Counted from the stretch's first letter, positions 17,576 to 25,868 are shown. The stretch is 64,000 nt of DNA from Curtobacterium sp. MCBD17_013 (GCF_003234565.1 NZ_QKTU01000001.1:372001-436000); one strand, 5' to 3'. Translations and numbers: made by a program. Notes: generated by a model from the letters alone, not told the origin.

Positions 17576-18538
17576 ATGCGCAACGTCTTCTTCAGCTCCG
17601 GGCGGTCCGTCCGTGTCGACACCGACTCGGCGGACCCTGCCCTCGTCGCGCTCCGGGACGCCTTCGACGTCGAGCACGTCGAGGTCGCCGACGGGCCGTT
17701 CCGGTTCCGGCAGGAGGTCACCGGGCAGGGGCGGTTCGCGGTCGCTCGGGTCCGCGTGCAGGGTCGGCTGGTCATGGAGTCCCAGCCGCTGCCGTTCTGG
17801 TCCGTCATCGCGCTCGACGCCGGACGGGTCGAGGTGAGCACCGCCGCCGGCACCCTCGTCCGGTCCGACGCCACGCCTCTCCTGTTCCCCCGCGACGGAC
17901 GCAAGCGCGTGGTCTGGGAGGACGCCGAGTTCCGCCAGATCGTGCTCCGCGAGGAGGACGCGCGCCGGGAGTTCGACACGATGGGGTTGCCGCCCGGTGC
18001 CCTGCGCGTGCACGACGCACCGGACGGCGAGGTCGCCCGACTGCACTGGCAGGCCGTCGCCGACCACGTGCGGCAGGTCACCGCGAGCGGGATGCTCGTC
18101 GACAGCCCGATCGTCCGCGCGGCCACGTTCCACGTCCTGGTCGCCGCGTTCGTCGAGGCCTTCGTCGACCGGCAGGCCACTCCCGTGCCGGTCGACCCGG
18201 GAGCGGGTTCGCCCATCGGCGTGCGCCGGGCCCTGCAGTTCATCCAGGCTCACGCCGCCGAAGAGCTGTCCGTCGACGAGATCGCGGCCTCAGCCGGGAT
18301 GAGTCCCCGGGGTCTGCAGGCGGCGTTCCTCCGGCAGCTCGGCCACAGCCCGATGACCGCGCTCCGTCGTGAGCGACTCCGGCGAGCCCACGAGGCACTC
18401 CTGCTCGCGCGGGACGGCTCCGGCACGACGGTCGCCGCGGTGGCCGCGCACTGGCGGTTCAGCAACCCCGGCCGGTTCGCCACGCAGTACCTCCGCGAGT
18501 ACGGGCGGTCGCCCCGCGAGACCCTGCGCGCCGACTGA
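17576..18538 (+). CDS. AraC-family regulator (second of two)
   Basis: A 320-residue AraC/XylS protein. The C-terminus is a canonical pair: AAEELSVDEIAASAGMSPRGLQAAFLRQLGHSPMTALRRERL and VAAHWRFSNPGRFATQYLREYGRSPRETLR. The N-terminal domain (about 1-190) resembles the sensing domain of the preceding gene, so the two may be an old tandem duplication. It lies 21 nt after that gene and is probably co-transcribed. No enzyme gene sits next to them on the same strand, so the target is unclear. Confidence 0.85.
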   Translation: MRNVFFSSGRSVRVDTDSADPALVALRDAFDVEHVEVADGPFRFRQEVTGQGRFAVARVRVQGRLVMESQPLPFWSVIALDAGRVEVSTAAGTLVRSDATPLLFPRDGRKRVVWEDAEFRQIVLREEDARREFDTMGLPPGALRVHDAPDGEVARLHWQAVADHVRQVTASGMLVDSPIVRAATFHVLVAAFVEAFVDRQATPVPVDPGAGSPIGVRRALQFIQAHAAEELSVDEIAASAGMSPRGLQAAFLRQLGHSPMTALRRERLRRAHEALLLARDGSGTTVAAVAAHWRFSNPGRFATQYLREYGRSPRETLRAD

Positions 18539-18586
18539 CGACGGCGTGCCCCGGGCGCCCGGGAGACCCGCCGCCGGCCCGTTCGG

Positions 18587-19456
18587 TCAGCCCGCGATCG
18601 CGTCGAGTTCGCGGACGGCGTCCTCCGGCAGGTCGAGCGCCGCGCCCGCCACGTTCTCGCGCAGGTGGGCGACCGAGGACGTACCGGGGATGAGCAGCAC
18701 GTTCGGTGACCGCTGCAGTAGCCAGGCGAGCGACACGGCCATCGGGGTCGCGTCGAGGCGGTCAGCGACCGAGGCGAGCACGTCGGACTGCAGGGGCGTG
18801 AACCCGCCGAGCGGGAAGTAGGGGACGTAGGCCACACGGTGCTCCGCGAGCAGGTCCACGAAGGCGTCGTCCTGTCGATTCGCGATGTTGTAGAAGTTCT
18901 GCACCGTGACGACCGGGGCGATCGCTCGGGCCTCGTCGTACTGCTCGCGGCTCACCGTGCTCAGCCCGAGGTGGCGGATGAGCCCCTGCTGCTGCAGGTC
19001 GGCCAACGCGGCGAAGCGCTCCCCGATCGATCCCGGCTCGGGGGAGTCGAAGCCCCCGACGCGCAGGTTGACGACGTCGAGGGTGTCGACGCCGAGCCGC
19101 TCGAGGTTGTCGTGGACCTGGGTGCGGAGCTGGTCCGGTTCGTTCGCGTGGATCCAGGCACCGTCGTCGCCACGGACGGAGCCGACCTTCGTGACGATGG
19201 TCAGCTGCTCCGGGTAGGGATGCAGGGCCTCCCGGATCAGCTCGTTGGTCACGAACGGTCCGTAGAAGTCCGCGGTGTCGATGTGCGTGACGCCGAGCTC
19301 GACGACGGTGCGGAGCACCGCGATCGCCTCGTCGTGGTCGCGGGCCGGGCCGAACACGTTCGGACCGGCGAGCTGCATCGCGCCGTACCCGAAGCGGGTG
19401 AGTTCGAGGTCGTCGGCCAGGCGGTAGGTGCCGCCGGGGAGTGTGGTGGTCATCAT
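18587..19456 (-). CDS. aldo/keto reductase
   Basis: A 289-residue NADPH-dependent aldo/keto reductase (TIM barrel). Catalytic tetrad parts are visible: D and Y in HIDTADFYGPFVTNELIREAL and the Lys of LTIVTKVGS. The C-terminal cofactor segment is VLLIPGTSSVAHLREN. The start is ATGATG (19456/19453); AGAGGA favours either. It is divergent from an XRE-type regulator with a 10-bp inverted repeat between them, so it is the likely target of that regulator. Substrate unknown. Confidence 0.9.
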   Translation of the reverse strand: MMTTTLPGGTYRLADDLELTRFGYGAMQLAGPNVFGPARDHDEAIAVLRTVVELGVTHIDTADFYGPFVTNELIREALHPYPEQLTIVTKVGSVRGDDGAWIHANEPDQLRTQVHDNLERLGVDTLDVVNLRVGGFDSPEPGSIGERFAALADLQQQGLIRHLGLSTVSREQYDEARAIAPVVTVQNFYNIANRQDDAFVDLLAEHRVAYVPYFPLGGFTPLQSDVLASVADRLDATPMAVSLAWLLQRSPNVLLIPGTSSVAHLRENVAGAALDLPEDAVRELDAIAG

Positions 19457-19557
19457 GGGTCCTCTCCGGACGAGGACGTGCCGGCCGGGGCTGGCGCGGT
19501 CGTCCCCTCGTCCGTGGACCATGCTGGCCGTGTCGCCCGTCCGGCGGGAACGTCCCT

Positions 19558-19588
19558 GCGTTCCTGGGGACGGCAGGACCAGGAACGC
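19558..19588. promoter_or_regulatory. 10-bp inverted repeat between AKR and XRE genes
   Basis: GCGTTCCTGG (19558-19567) and CCAGGAACGC (19579-19588) are exact reverse complements with an 11-bp spacer. The right arm falls at the -35 region of the XRE promoter (-10 TAGCGT at 19605-19610), which suggests autorepression. Confidence 0.65.
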
Positions 19589-19604
19589 GGTCCGGGAGGA
19601 CGAC

Positions 19605-19610
19605 TAGCGT
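19605..19610 (+). promoter_or_regulatory. -10 element of the XRE regulator gene
   Basis: TAGCGT ends 8 nt before the ATG at 19619. No Shine-Dalgarno fits between, so the mRNA is probably leaderless. Confidence 0.5.
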
Positions 19611-19618
19611 TGCCGGAC

Positions 19619-20509
19619 ATGGACGACGGCAACCCGCTCGGCGAGTACCTCCGCGCGCGACGGGAGCAGGTCCGACCCGAGGACGTCGGTCTCACCGTCC
19701 GCGGCCTCCGCCGCGTCCCCGGGCTCCGGCGTGAGGAGGTCGCGATGCTCGCCGGTGTCAGCGCCGACTACTACCTGCGGCTCGAACAGGGTCGCGACCG
19801 CAACCCGTCGGCCCAGGTGCTCGCGGCGCTGGCCGACGCGCTCCGCCTGGACGCGCCCGCGACCGATCACCTCATGTCGCTCGCGGCGCAGCGCGCACAC
19901 CGTGCTCCGACCCGTCGCACCGGACCGGACCGGGTCCCCTCCGGGGTCGCGATGCTCCTCGAGTCCCTCGGTATCCCCGCGTTCGTCGAGACCCGGACGT
20001 TCGACGTGCTCGCCGCGAACCGGCACGCGTCAGCCCTCGCCCCCGGCTTCCGGCCCGGGCGGAACCGCCTGCTCGACGTGTTCCTCGACCCGGCCGAGCG
20101 GGAGCTCTGGCGCGACTGGGACCGCGCGGTCGCCCGCCTCGTCGCCGGGTTCCGCGCCTCCGTGGGAGCGGCGACGGACGATCCCCGGTGCGTCGAGGTC
20201 GTCGGGGAGCTGTCGCTCCGCAGTCCGCTGTTCCGCACCCTGTGGGCGCGCCACGACGTCCGCCCGGTCGAGGGTGCCCCCACCGAACTCGTCCACCCCG
20301 AGGTCGGACCGATGACGCTGCTGCGCGAGAAGCTCGCGGTCACCGGCACGGACGGTCAGGTGCTCGTCCTGTACCACGCGGAGCCGGGGTCGACATCGGA
20401 GGCCGCGCTCGCGCTGCTCGGATCGCTCGCCGCGACGACGGCGCCCGCGACGACGACGACCGCCGCTGCGGCCGGGCCCGCCGCAGCGGAGGACCTCACT
20501 CGACCATGA
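19619..20509 (+). CDS. XRE-family regulator with MmyB-like ligand-binding domain
   Basis: A 296-residue regulator. Residues 5-80 are a Cro/CI helix-turn-helix of the actinobacterial MmyB type (LRRVPGLRREEVAMLAGVSADYYLRLEQGRDRNPSAQVL). Residues 110-265 form the MmyB-like ligand domain (LLESLGIPAFVETRTFDVLAANRHA...LSLRSPLFRTLWARHDV). An Ala/Thr-rich tail follows. Such proteins often control a neighbouring reductase; the divergent aldo/keto reductase fits. The last 14 bases overlap the convergent decarboxylase gene. Confidence 0.9.
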   Translation: MDDGNPLGEYLRARREQVRPEDVGLTVRGLRRVPGLRREEVAMLAGVSADYYLRLEQGRDRNPSAQVLAALADALRLDAPATDHLMSLAAQRAHRAPTRRTGPDRVPSGVAMLLESLGIPAFVETRTFDVLAANRHASALAPGFRPGRNRLLDVFLDPAERELWRDWDRAVARLVAGFRASVGAATDDPRCVEVVGELSLRSPLFRTLWARHDVRPVEGAPTELVHPEVGPMTLLREKLAVTGTDGQVLVLYHAEPGSTSEAALALLGSLAATTAPATTTTAAAAGPAAAEDLTRP

Positions 20510-21968
20510 CCCGGATCGTGCCGAGGCTGCCGTCGGTCGGGTCGGGGAGCACCATGCCCGCCTCGAGCCCGCTCCTGAGGTAGTCGATCACCTCGGCGGT
20601 CAGGCGTTCCCCGGGCACGTACGCGGGGACGCCGGGCGGGTACGGGGTCGCCTGCTCGGCGGCGATCCGCCCCGCGGCCTCTTCGGCGGGGACGTTCTCG
20701 CACTCGCCGAAGAACGCCCGGCGCGGGGTGACGACGGACTCGAGCAGCAGCTTCGACGGGTCGGGGATCCGCACCTCGGGCGACCGTGGCAGCTCCGACG
20801 CCGACGCGGCCAGGGACTCGAGCCCGTGCACGAGCCGGTCGGTCGTGAACGCGTCGTCGGCGACCGAGATGTCGATGCCGAGGTGCCGGTGGTCCGACAG
20901 GCCGAGGTCGATGCGGTGGTGCTCGCGGAGCCAGTCGAGTCCCTGGTACCCGCTGATCCCGAGCTCGTGGACGTCGAGGAGCATCCGCATGGGGTCGAGC
21001 TGGTGCGACGCCTCGGCGCCGAGGAGCTCGTCACGGAGCACGTGGATCCCGTCGATCGCCTCGATGCGGTCCCGCGTGCGGTCGGCCAGGTCGACGGCGC
21101 TCCGGATGAGGCCCGCCCCGTCCCGCACCATGTGCCGACGCCAGCCGTCCATCGCCGCGTAGATGAGCACGTTCGGGCTGGTCGTCATGAGCATGTCCGC
21201 GCACGCCCACAGGTGGTCGTGGTCGACGAGATCGCCCTTGAGGTGGAGCACGGACCCCTGCTCGAACCCGAGACCCATCTTGTGCACGCTCGTCACGCAC
21301 ACGTCCGCGCCGGCGTTCATCGCCCACGTCGGCAGGAGTTCCGAGAACGGCAGGTGCGCACCCCAGGCCTCGTCGACGATGAGCGGCTTGCCGAACTCGT
21401 GGCACACGGCGGCGATGCCCTCGATGTCCGCGCAGGTGCCGTACGGCGTCGGGCTCACCACGAGCGCGCCCGCGGCGTCGGGGTGCTCCTGCCACACGGC
21501 GCGGTAGTCCTCGGGGGAGGCCGGGTGCGAGATGTGCTGGTCCGTGTCGAACCGCGGCGTCACCCAGTACGGCTGGAGTCCGGAGAACACCAGGCCCGCG
21601 GTCACGGACTTGTGCGCGTCCCGCGGCATGATGATCCCGCCGTCGACACCCGCCACGGCGAGCATCGCGGCCTTGACCGACAAGGAGCTGCCGCAGGTCG
21701 AGAAGAACACGGTGTCGGCGTGCACCGCCTGGGCCATGAGGGCCTCGGCCGTGGGCAGGTAGCCGTTCGACGAGGTCCGGTCGTCGAGGCCGCCGCTCTC
21801 GAGCACGTCGTCGCGGAACGGGTCCTTGCCGAGCACGGCGAGGGTGTCCGCGTCGATCCCGCGGCCCTGCCGGTGCCCGGGCGGCGAGAACCCGTAGCGG
21901 TCGCGGCCGTGGTAGTCCCGGAGGGCGTCGAGGAACGGTGCGTCGGCCTGGTCGAGTTCGTCGCTCAT
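20496..21968 (-). CDS. Orn/Lys/Arg decarboxylase-family PLP enzyme
   Basis: A 490-residue fold-type I PLP enzyme. It holds GFSPPGHRQGRGID at the N-terminus, FFSTCGSSLSVKAAMLAV (PLP phosphate site), DAHKSVTAGLV, LIVDEAWGAH (Asp binding the pyridine N) and the PLP lysine K230 in SVHKMGLGFEQGS. Family members decarboxylate arginine, lysine or ornithine to polyamine precursors or for acid resistance. It is shorter than the ~715-residue inducible enterobacterial enzymes because it lacks the N-terminal wing domain, like Gram-positive SpeA. Which amino acid it takes cannot be read from sequence. No partner antiporter gene is nearby. Confidence 0.88.
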   Translation of the reverse strand: MSDELDQADAPFLDALRDYHGRDRYGFSPPGHRQGRGIDADTLAVLGKDPFRDDVLESGGLDDRTSSNGYLPTAEALMAQAVHADTVFFSTCGSSLSVKAAMLAVAGVDGGIIMPRDAHKSVTAGLVFSGLQPYWVTPRFDTDQHISHPASPEDYRAVWQEHPDAAGALVVSPTPYGTCADIEGIAAVCHEFGKPLIVDEAWGAHLPFSELLPTWAMNAGADVCVTSVHKMGLGFEQGSVLHLKGDLVDHDHLWACADMLMTTSPNVLIYAAMDGWRRHMVRDGAGLIRSAVDLADRTRDRIEAIDGIHVLRDELLGAEASHQLDPMRMLLDVHELGISGYQGLDWLREHHRIDLGLSDHRHLGIDISVADDAFTTDRLVHGLESLAASASELPRSPEVRIPDPSKLLLESVVTPRRAFFGECENVPAEEAAGRIAAEQATPYPPGVPAYVPGERLTAEVIDYLRSGLEAGMVLPDPTDGSLGTIRVMVE

Positions 21969-22028
21969 GCGCCCCGTCTACCGTCCGCCCGGCGACCACC
22001 ATCCAGGAACCGTCCCGGGTCCTCGCCC

Positions 22029-22091
22029 GAGGGACGCACCAGCGCGCGTGAGGAACGCACCAGCGCGCGCCCGAGGGACGCACCAGCGCGC
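22029..22091. repeat. three direct repeats upstream of glycerate kinase
   Basis: A 19-bp unit GAGGGACGCACCAGCGCGC occurs at 22029-22047, 22050-22068 (one change, GGAAC) and 22073-22091, with periods of 21 and 23 bp, about two helical turns. The array ends 6 nt before the -10 at 22098 and spans the -35 position. This looks like a multi-site regulator array between divergent genes. Confidence 0.85.
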
Positions 22092-22097
22092 CGGCAG

Positions 22098-22103
22098 TAG
22101 CGT
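22098..22103 (+). promoter_or_regulatory. -10 element of the glycerate kinase transcript
   Basis: TAGCGT ends 7 nt before the GTG that opens the 16-codon leader ORF at 22111. No good -35 is visible because the repeat array occupies that position, which hints at activator-dependent transcription. Confidence 0.5.
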
Positions 22104-22110
22104 GTGCCAC

Positions 22111-22161
22111 GTGAGCGACGGCGCGAGCGGCGGCAGCGGACCCGACCGGGGTCGGCCCTGA
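22111..22161 (+). CDS. 16-codon leaderless upstream ORF before glycerate kinase
   Basis: GTG at 22111 opens a 16-residue peptide rich in Gly and Ser (MSDGASGGSGPDRGRP if GTG is read as Met). Its TGA (22159-22161) shares one base with the ATG of glycerate kinase (TGATG). There is no purine-rich ribosome site before that ATG, so reinitiation after this leader is plausible. Not proven to be translated. Confidence 0.4.
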   Translation: MSDGASGGSGPDRGRP

Positions 22162-23243
22162 TGCGCGTGCTCGTCGCTCCGGACGCGTTCAAGGGCACGG
22201 CGTCGGCGGCGTCCATCGCCCGTGCGCTCGCCCACGGATGGCGCGCCGAGCGGCCCGGTGACGTCCTCGACCTCGCACCGATGGCCGACGGCGGCGAGGG
22301 CACGATCGACGCCTTCGCCACCGCGTTCCCCGACGCCGAGCGCGTCCCGGTCGTCGTGCGCGGCCCCGACGACCGGCCGGTGCACGCCGAGTGGCTCCGG
22401 CTCCCGGACGGCCGAGGCCTGGTCGAACTGGCATCGACGAGCGGCATCACCCTGCTCGACCACCCCCGGCCGGACAGCGCCCACACCCATGGCTTCGGTG
22501 CCGCGATCGCCGCCGCGCTCGGGGCGGGAGCACGCGGAGTCGTCCTCGCCATCGGGGGGAGCGCCTCGACGGACGGCGGTCTCGGCGTACTGCGGGAACT
22601 CGGACTCCGCCTGCGCCCACCGCTGGGGCCGGACGACACCGGCGGTGCCGCGCTCGACCGGATCGAGGCCGTGGACCGCGCCACGCTCCGTCCGACCCCG
22701 GAGGGCGTCCGGATCCTGACCGACGTCACCGCCCCGCTGCTCGGGCCCCGGGGCGCCGCCGCCGTGTTCGGACCGCAGAAGGGCATCACACCGGATCGCG
22801 TCCCCGTGCACGAGGCACGGTTGCGCCGATGGGCCTCGATGTTCCCCGACGTCGACCCGGACACCCCGGGAGCGGGAGCCGCGGGCGGCACCGGGTTCGG
22901 CCTCCTGGCCTGGGGCGGGACCATCGCACTCGGCGGCGAGGCGGTGGCCGAGGTCCTCGACCTGGCCGACCGCGTGCTCGACGCGGACCTCGTCGTCACC
23001 GGCGAGGGACGGTTCGACGGTCAGACCGCGGGCGGCAAGGTCGTGGCCGTCGTGCAGGCGCTCGCCGCGGCCGCACGGCGCCCGGTCGCCCTGGTGGCGG
23101 GGGAGATCGCCGTGGACCCGCGTGGGTTCGCGCACGCCGTGGCGCTCACCGACCTGACGGACCGGGCGTCGGCGATGCGGGGCGCGCTCGCGTGGTCTCG
23201 CACGGCCGGGGCGCGGCTGGCGGTGGCAGCGAGCGCCGCATGA
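22161..23243 (+). CDS. glycerate 2-kinase (GlxK/GarK family)
   Basis: A 360-residue glycerate kinase of the two-domain GarK/GlxK family. It phosphorylates D-glycerate with ATP, feeding glycolysis. Typical parts are present: MRVLVAPDAFKGTASAASIA at the N-terminus, LAPMADGGEGTIDAF, VLAIGGSASTDGGLGVL, VFGPQKG and LVVTGEGRFDGQTAGGK. The ATG at 22161 gives exactly this family start. No glyoxylate or glucarate genes adjoin it, so its source of glycerate is not evident here. The upstream direct repeats and leader ORF suggest unusual control. Confidence 0.93.
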   Translation: MRVLVAPDAFKGTASAASIARALAHGWRAERPGDVLDLAPMADGGEGTIDAFATAFPDAERVPVVVRGPDDRPVHAEWLRLPDGRGLVELASTSGITLLDHPRPDSAHTHGFGAAIAAALGAGARGVVLAIGGSASTDGGLGVLRELGLRLRPPLGPDDTGGAALDRIEAVDRATLRPTPEGVRILTDVTAPLLGPRGAAAVFGPQKGITPDRVPVHEARLRRWASMFPDVDPDTPGAGAAGGTGFGLLAWGGTIALGGEAVAEVLDLADRVLDADLVVTGEGRFDGQTAGGKVVAVVQALAAAARRPVALVAGEIAVDPRGFAHAVALTDLTDRASAMRGALAWSRTAGARLAVAASAA

Positions 23244-23268
23244 GCGGCGCGCGCGCCACGTCCGTGGG

Positions 23269-23568
23269 TCAGGCCACCGGCTCCACGACGCCGGCCGTCG
23301 CGAGCTCCTCGGTCAGCTCGGCGTCCGACGGCTCGACCACGTGCCGGCCGTTCGGGAACACGATGACGGGGATGCTCTTCCGGCCGCTGATCGCCTCGGC
23401 CCGGGTGGCGCCGTCCGCCACCGCCTCGAGGTCGACGTACTCGTAGTCCACCGCGAGCCGGTCGAGCAACGCCTTGGAACGACGGCAGTCCGAGCACCAG
23501 GCAGCGCCGTACATGGTGACGCGGTCGGGAGTGGTCAGGCGGGCGTCGGGTGCTGCGGCATCGGTCAT
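23269..23568 (-). CDS. glutaredoxin / mycoredoxin-like protein
   Basis: A 99-residue thioredoxin-fold redoxin. The active site is AAWCSDCRRSKALLD (CxDC) with the cis-Pro in KSIPVIVFPNG. This actinobacterial type usually works with mycothiol rather than glutathione. It is 10 nt downstream of the two-domain dehydratase gene and probably in the same transcript. A longer reading upstream is possible but would enter that gene; the ATG at 23568 gives the family length. Confidence 0.9.
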   Translation of the reverse strand: MTDAAAPDARLTTPDRVTMYGAAWCSDCRRSKALLDRLAVDYEYVDLEAVADGATRAEAISGRKSIPVIVFPNGRHVVEPSDAELTEELATAGVVEPVA

Positions 23569-23578
23569 GCCCCCGACG

Positions 23579-25561
23579 TTACGCGCGACGTGTCCGCCGC
23601 GCGACCCCGCGGCGGTCGACCCCGCGGCGCTGTCCGTGGTGCTCGACCATCGCCGCGACGACCGCCGCGTCGCCGACCCCGGAGCCGTCGTACCCGCCCC
23701 GCCGCTCGACGACCTCGAACACGACGCCACCGAGCGGTTCGACCACGGCGTGCAGGTACGTCCCGGATGCGTCCACGTCCACGAGCACGGCGGCGTCGCG
23801 GAGCCGCGTCACCGTGACCTCGTCCAGGCCGGTCCGCGCGGCGAGGTCGTCGTGGTAGTTCGGCGGCGTCGGCAGGAACCGCACCCCGGAGTCCCGCATC
23901 CGGGTCACCGTGCCCACCACGTCCGCGCTCGCGAGTGCGACGAGTGTCGGTGACGGCGCATCGGACGAGGGCGCTGGCGTCGTCACCGCGATCCGGACGG
24001 TCGGACCTGAGGTCGTCGTCGCCCCGGTCGTGAAGAGCCGCCGTCGCGCCAACCCGTCCGTCCTCGGTGCGTCCGCCGCCACCGGACCGTCCACCCCGAG
24101 CACGGCCCGCAGGAAGCCGGTCGTCTCGTCCGTGCGGTCCCACGGCACGGTGATCCCGACCAGGTCCACACCGAGCAGGTCCGACGCCGCCGCGGACGCC
24201 CGTTCGCCGGTCGGTGCGAAGTCCCGGGACCAGGACGGTGTCCCGTCCGCGCTGCGGCCACCGAACGCCACGCCGGTGCCCTCCGGCGTGGGCACCACGT
24301 ACTCGTCGGTCCCCTCCGGCACGGACCCGTGGGGCAGCACCGGCGCCCCGAGCGCCCGGGCCCGCGTCGCTGCCGCCGCCGCGTCCGCCACCCCGAGGCC
24401 GACCGCCGCGACCCGCGCGGCCAGCCCGGCCTGCGCGGCGTCGACGACGACCCGGAGGCCGCCCGCCTCGAACAACTCCGTCCGACCGGTCCGGTGCCGC
24501 CCCACGCATGCGAGACCGGCGCGGCGGAGCAGCGCGACGAGCGCTCCCTCCGCGTCCGGCGCGAGCACGACGTGGGTCGTGACCGGCTCCGGGACGGCGG
24601 GCAGGGCCTCCAGACCGCGCGCTGACCATCCGACCGCCGCCGACCGGGAGGACCGACCCGGCTCCTCGGCGCCGCGCCCGGTGTCGCCCGGTTCGTCCAT
24701 GTCGGGCCGCGGTTCCGCGTCCACGCGGTCCCGGTCGGCCGCCGACCGCAGGACCCGCGTCGCGTCCTCGAGTGCCCGCAGCGACCGGCGCGCCGCCCGT
24801 GCCGTCACCGTCGGGTCGGTCTGCCGGTACACGTCGTTGAACACCTCGAGCGACAGCGTCCCCGCGAACCCGGTGTCGAGCACGTGCGACAGGAACCCGG
24901 CCAGGTCCCAGTCGCCCTCGCCCGGGAACAGCCGATGGTGCCGGCTCCAGCGCAACACGTCCATGTCGAGCATCGGGGCGTCGGCCACCTGGCACGACAT
25001 GATCCGCTCACCGGGGATCTCCGCGATCGTGCCGAGGTCCGTGCCGCGGGCCAGGATGTGGAAGCTGTCGAGACAGATGCCGAGCGCCGGGTGGTCGACC
25101 TCGCGGACGATCCGCCAGGCGTGGTCGTAGGTCGACACGTTCCGGCCCCAGGCGAGCGCTTCGTACGCGACCGTCACCCCGTTCCGCTCCGCGAGCTCCG
25201 CCAACGCCCGGAGCTGGTCCACCGCCAGGGCGTCGTCGTCCGACACGGCCGTCGCGACGTTGGAACACAGCAGCATCGTGGAGATCCCGAGCCGGTGCAT
25301 GAGGGCGAACCGCTGCTCCGCGCGCCGCAGGTTCGCACGGAACACGTCGTCCGGCACCTGCTCGAGGTCCCGGAACGGCTGGTAGACGTCGAGCTCGAGA
25401 CCGAGGTCACGCGCGCGTGCGGCGACCTGCTCCGGACGCAGCCACCCCGTCACGAGGTCCTGCTCGAACAACTCGACGCCTCGGAACCCGGCGGCGCTCA
25501 CTGCCTCGAGCTTCTCCTCGAGCCCGCCACCGAGGCTCACCGTCGCGATCGCGGCCCTCAC
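23579..25561 (-). CDS. 3-dehydroshikimate dehydratase-like protein with C-terminal HPPD-like domain (QuiC1/QsuB type)
   Basis: A 660-residue two-domain protein. Residues 1-270 are an AP-endonuclease-2-like TIM barrel with the four metal ligands E134, D165, Q191 and E239 (AYEALAWG, CLDSFH, SCQVAD, SLEVFND). This fits 3-dehydroshikimate dehydratase, which makes protocatechuate from quinate or shikimate breakdown. After a polar linker (270-315) comes a VOC/4-hydroxyphenylpyruvate-dioxygenase-like region (315-640). Of the usual His-His-Glu iron triad only the Glu appears kept (FEVVERRGGYDG); DHVA- and HIAF-like positions read DLVG and LVAL. The start is GTG 25561 with GGAGGT 6 nt upstream, overlapping the stop of a 39-codon ORF. 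Confidence 0.85.
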   Translation of the reverse strand: MRAAIATVSLGGGLEEKLEAVSAAGFRGVELFEQDLVTGWLRPEQVAARARDLGLELDVYQPFRDLEQVPDDVFRANLRRAEQRFALMHRLGISTMLLCSNVATAVSDDDALAVDQLRALAELAERNGVTVAYEALAWGRNVSTYDHAWRIVREVDHPALGICLDSFHILARGTDLGTIAEIPGERIMSCQVADAPMLDMDVLRWSRHHRLFPGEGDWDLAGFLSHVLDTGFAGTLSLEVFNDVYRQTDPTVTARAARRSLRALEDATRVLRSAADRDRVDAEPRPDMDEPGDTGRGAEEPGRSSRSAAVGWSARGLEALPAVPEPVTTHVVLAPDAEGALVALLRRAGLACVGRHRTGRTELFEAGGLRVVVDAAQAGLAARVAAVGLGVADAAAAATRARALGAPVLPHGSVPEGTDEYVVPTPEGTGVAFGGRSADGTPSWSRDFAPTGERASAAASDLLGVDLVGITVPWDRTDETTGFLRAVLGVDGPVAADAPRTDGLARRRLFTTGATTTSGPTVRIAVTTPAPSSDAPSPTLVALASADVVGTVTRMRDSGVRFLPTPPNYHDDLAARTGLDEVTVTRLRDAAVLVDVDASGTYLHAVVEPLGGVVFEVVERRGGYDGSGVGDAAVVAAMVEHHGQRRGVDRRGVARRTRRA

Positions 25562-25677
25562 GACCGGACCTCCGCGGGGACGTGCACGGACCGGGGCGGC
25601 ACCGCGGCGCCCGCACGCACGCGCGCCGAGGGAGGCGGCACGGCCGTGGGCAGCACGGAAGGGGCGTGCGTCGTCAT
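25558..25677 (-). CDS. 39-codon upstream ORF overlapping the dehydratase start
   Basis: The ATG at 25677 is preceded by CGGGAG and opens a 39-residue peptide rich in Pro, Val, Ala and Arg. Its TGA overlaps the GTG of the dehydratase as GTGA. It matches no family I know. It may be a leader for coupled translation, or chance in GC-rich DNA. Confidence 0.35.
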   Translation of the reverse strand: MTTHAPSVLPTAVPPPSARVRAGAAVPPRSVHVPAEVRS

Positions 25678-25807
25678 CTGGTGCTCCCGTTCGGGTTCGG
25701 GGCGTGTGGGGACGGGTCGAGCGACGCTGCTCGTGTCCGGACCGGACCCGCTGCCGGATTCGGGCTCCGGACGGGTCGAAGGCGAGCATGGTCTGCCCGT
25801 GTGGCCG

Positions 25808-25837
25808 AAGATAGCCCGTCCGGACCACCGAGGTAAA
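25808..25837 (-). promoter_or_regulatory. promoter of the dehydratase-redoxin operon
   Basis: On the minus strand, -35 TTTACC (complement of 25832-25837) and -10 TATCTT (complement of 25808-25813) are spaced by 18 bp. It would give a leader of about 120 nt before the 39-codon ORF. Confidence 0.6.
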
Positions 25838-25868
25838 GCGGCCCGGCACGGCCGTGCGGTCCCGTCAC

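Noticed and set aside
22029..22091. A CRISPR-like array from the three direct repeats
   Set aside because: Units are 19 bp with 2-4 bp between, so there are no spacers, and no cas gene is present.
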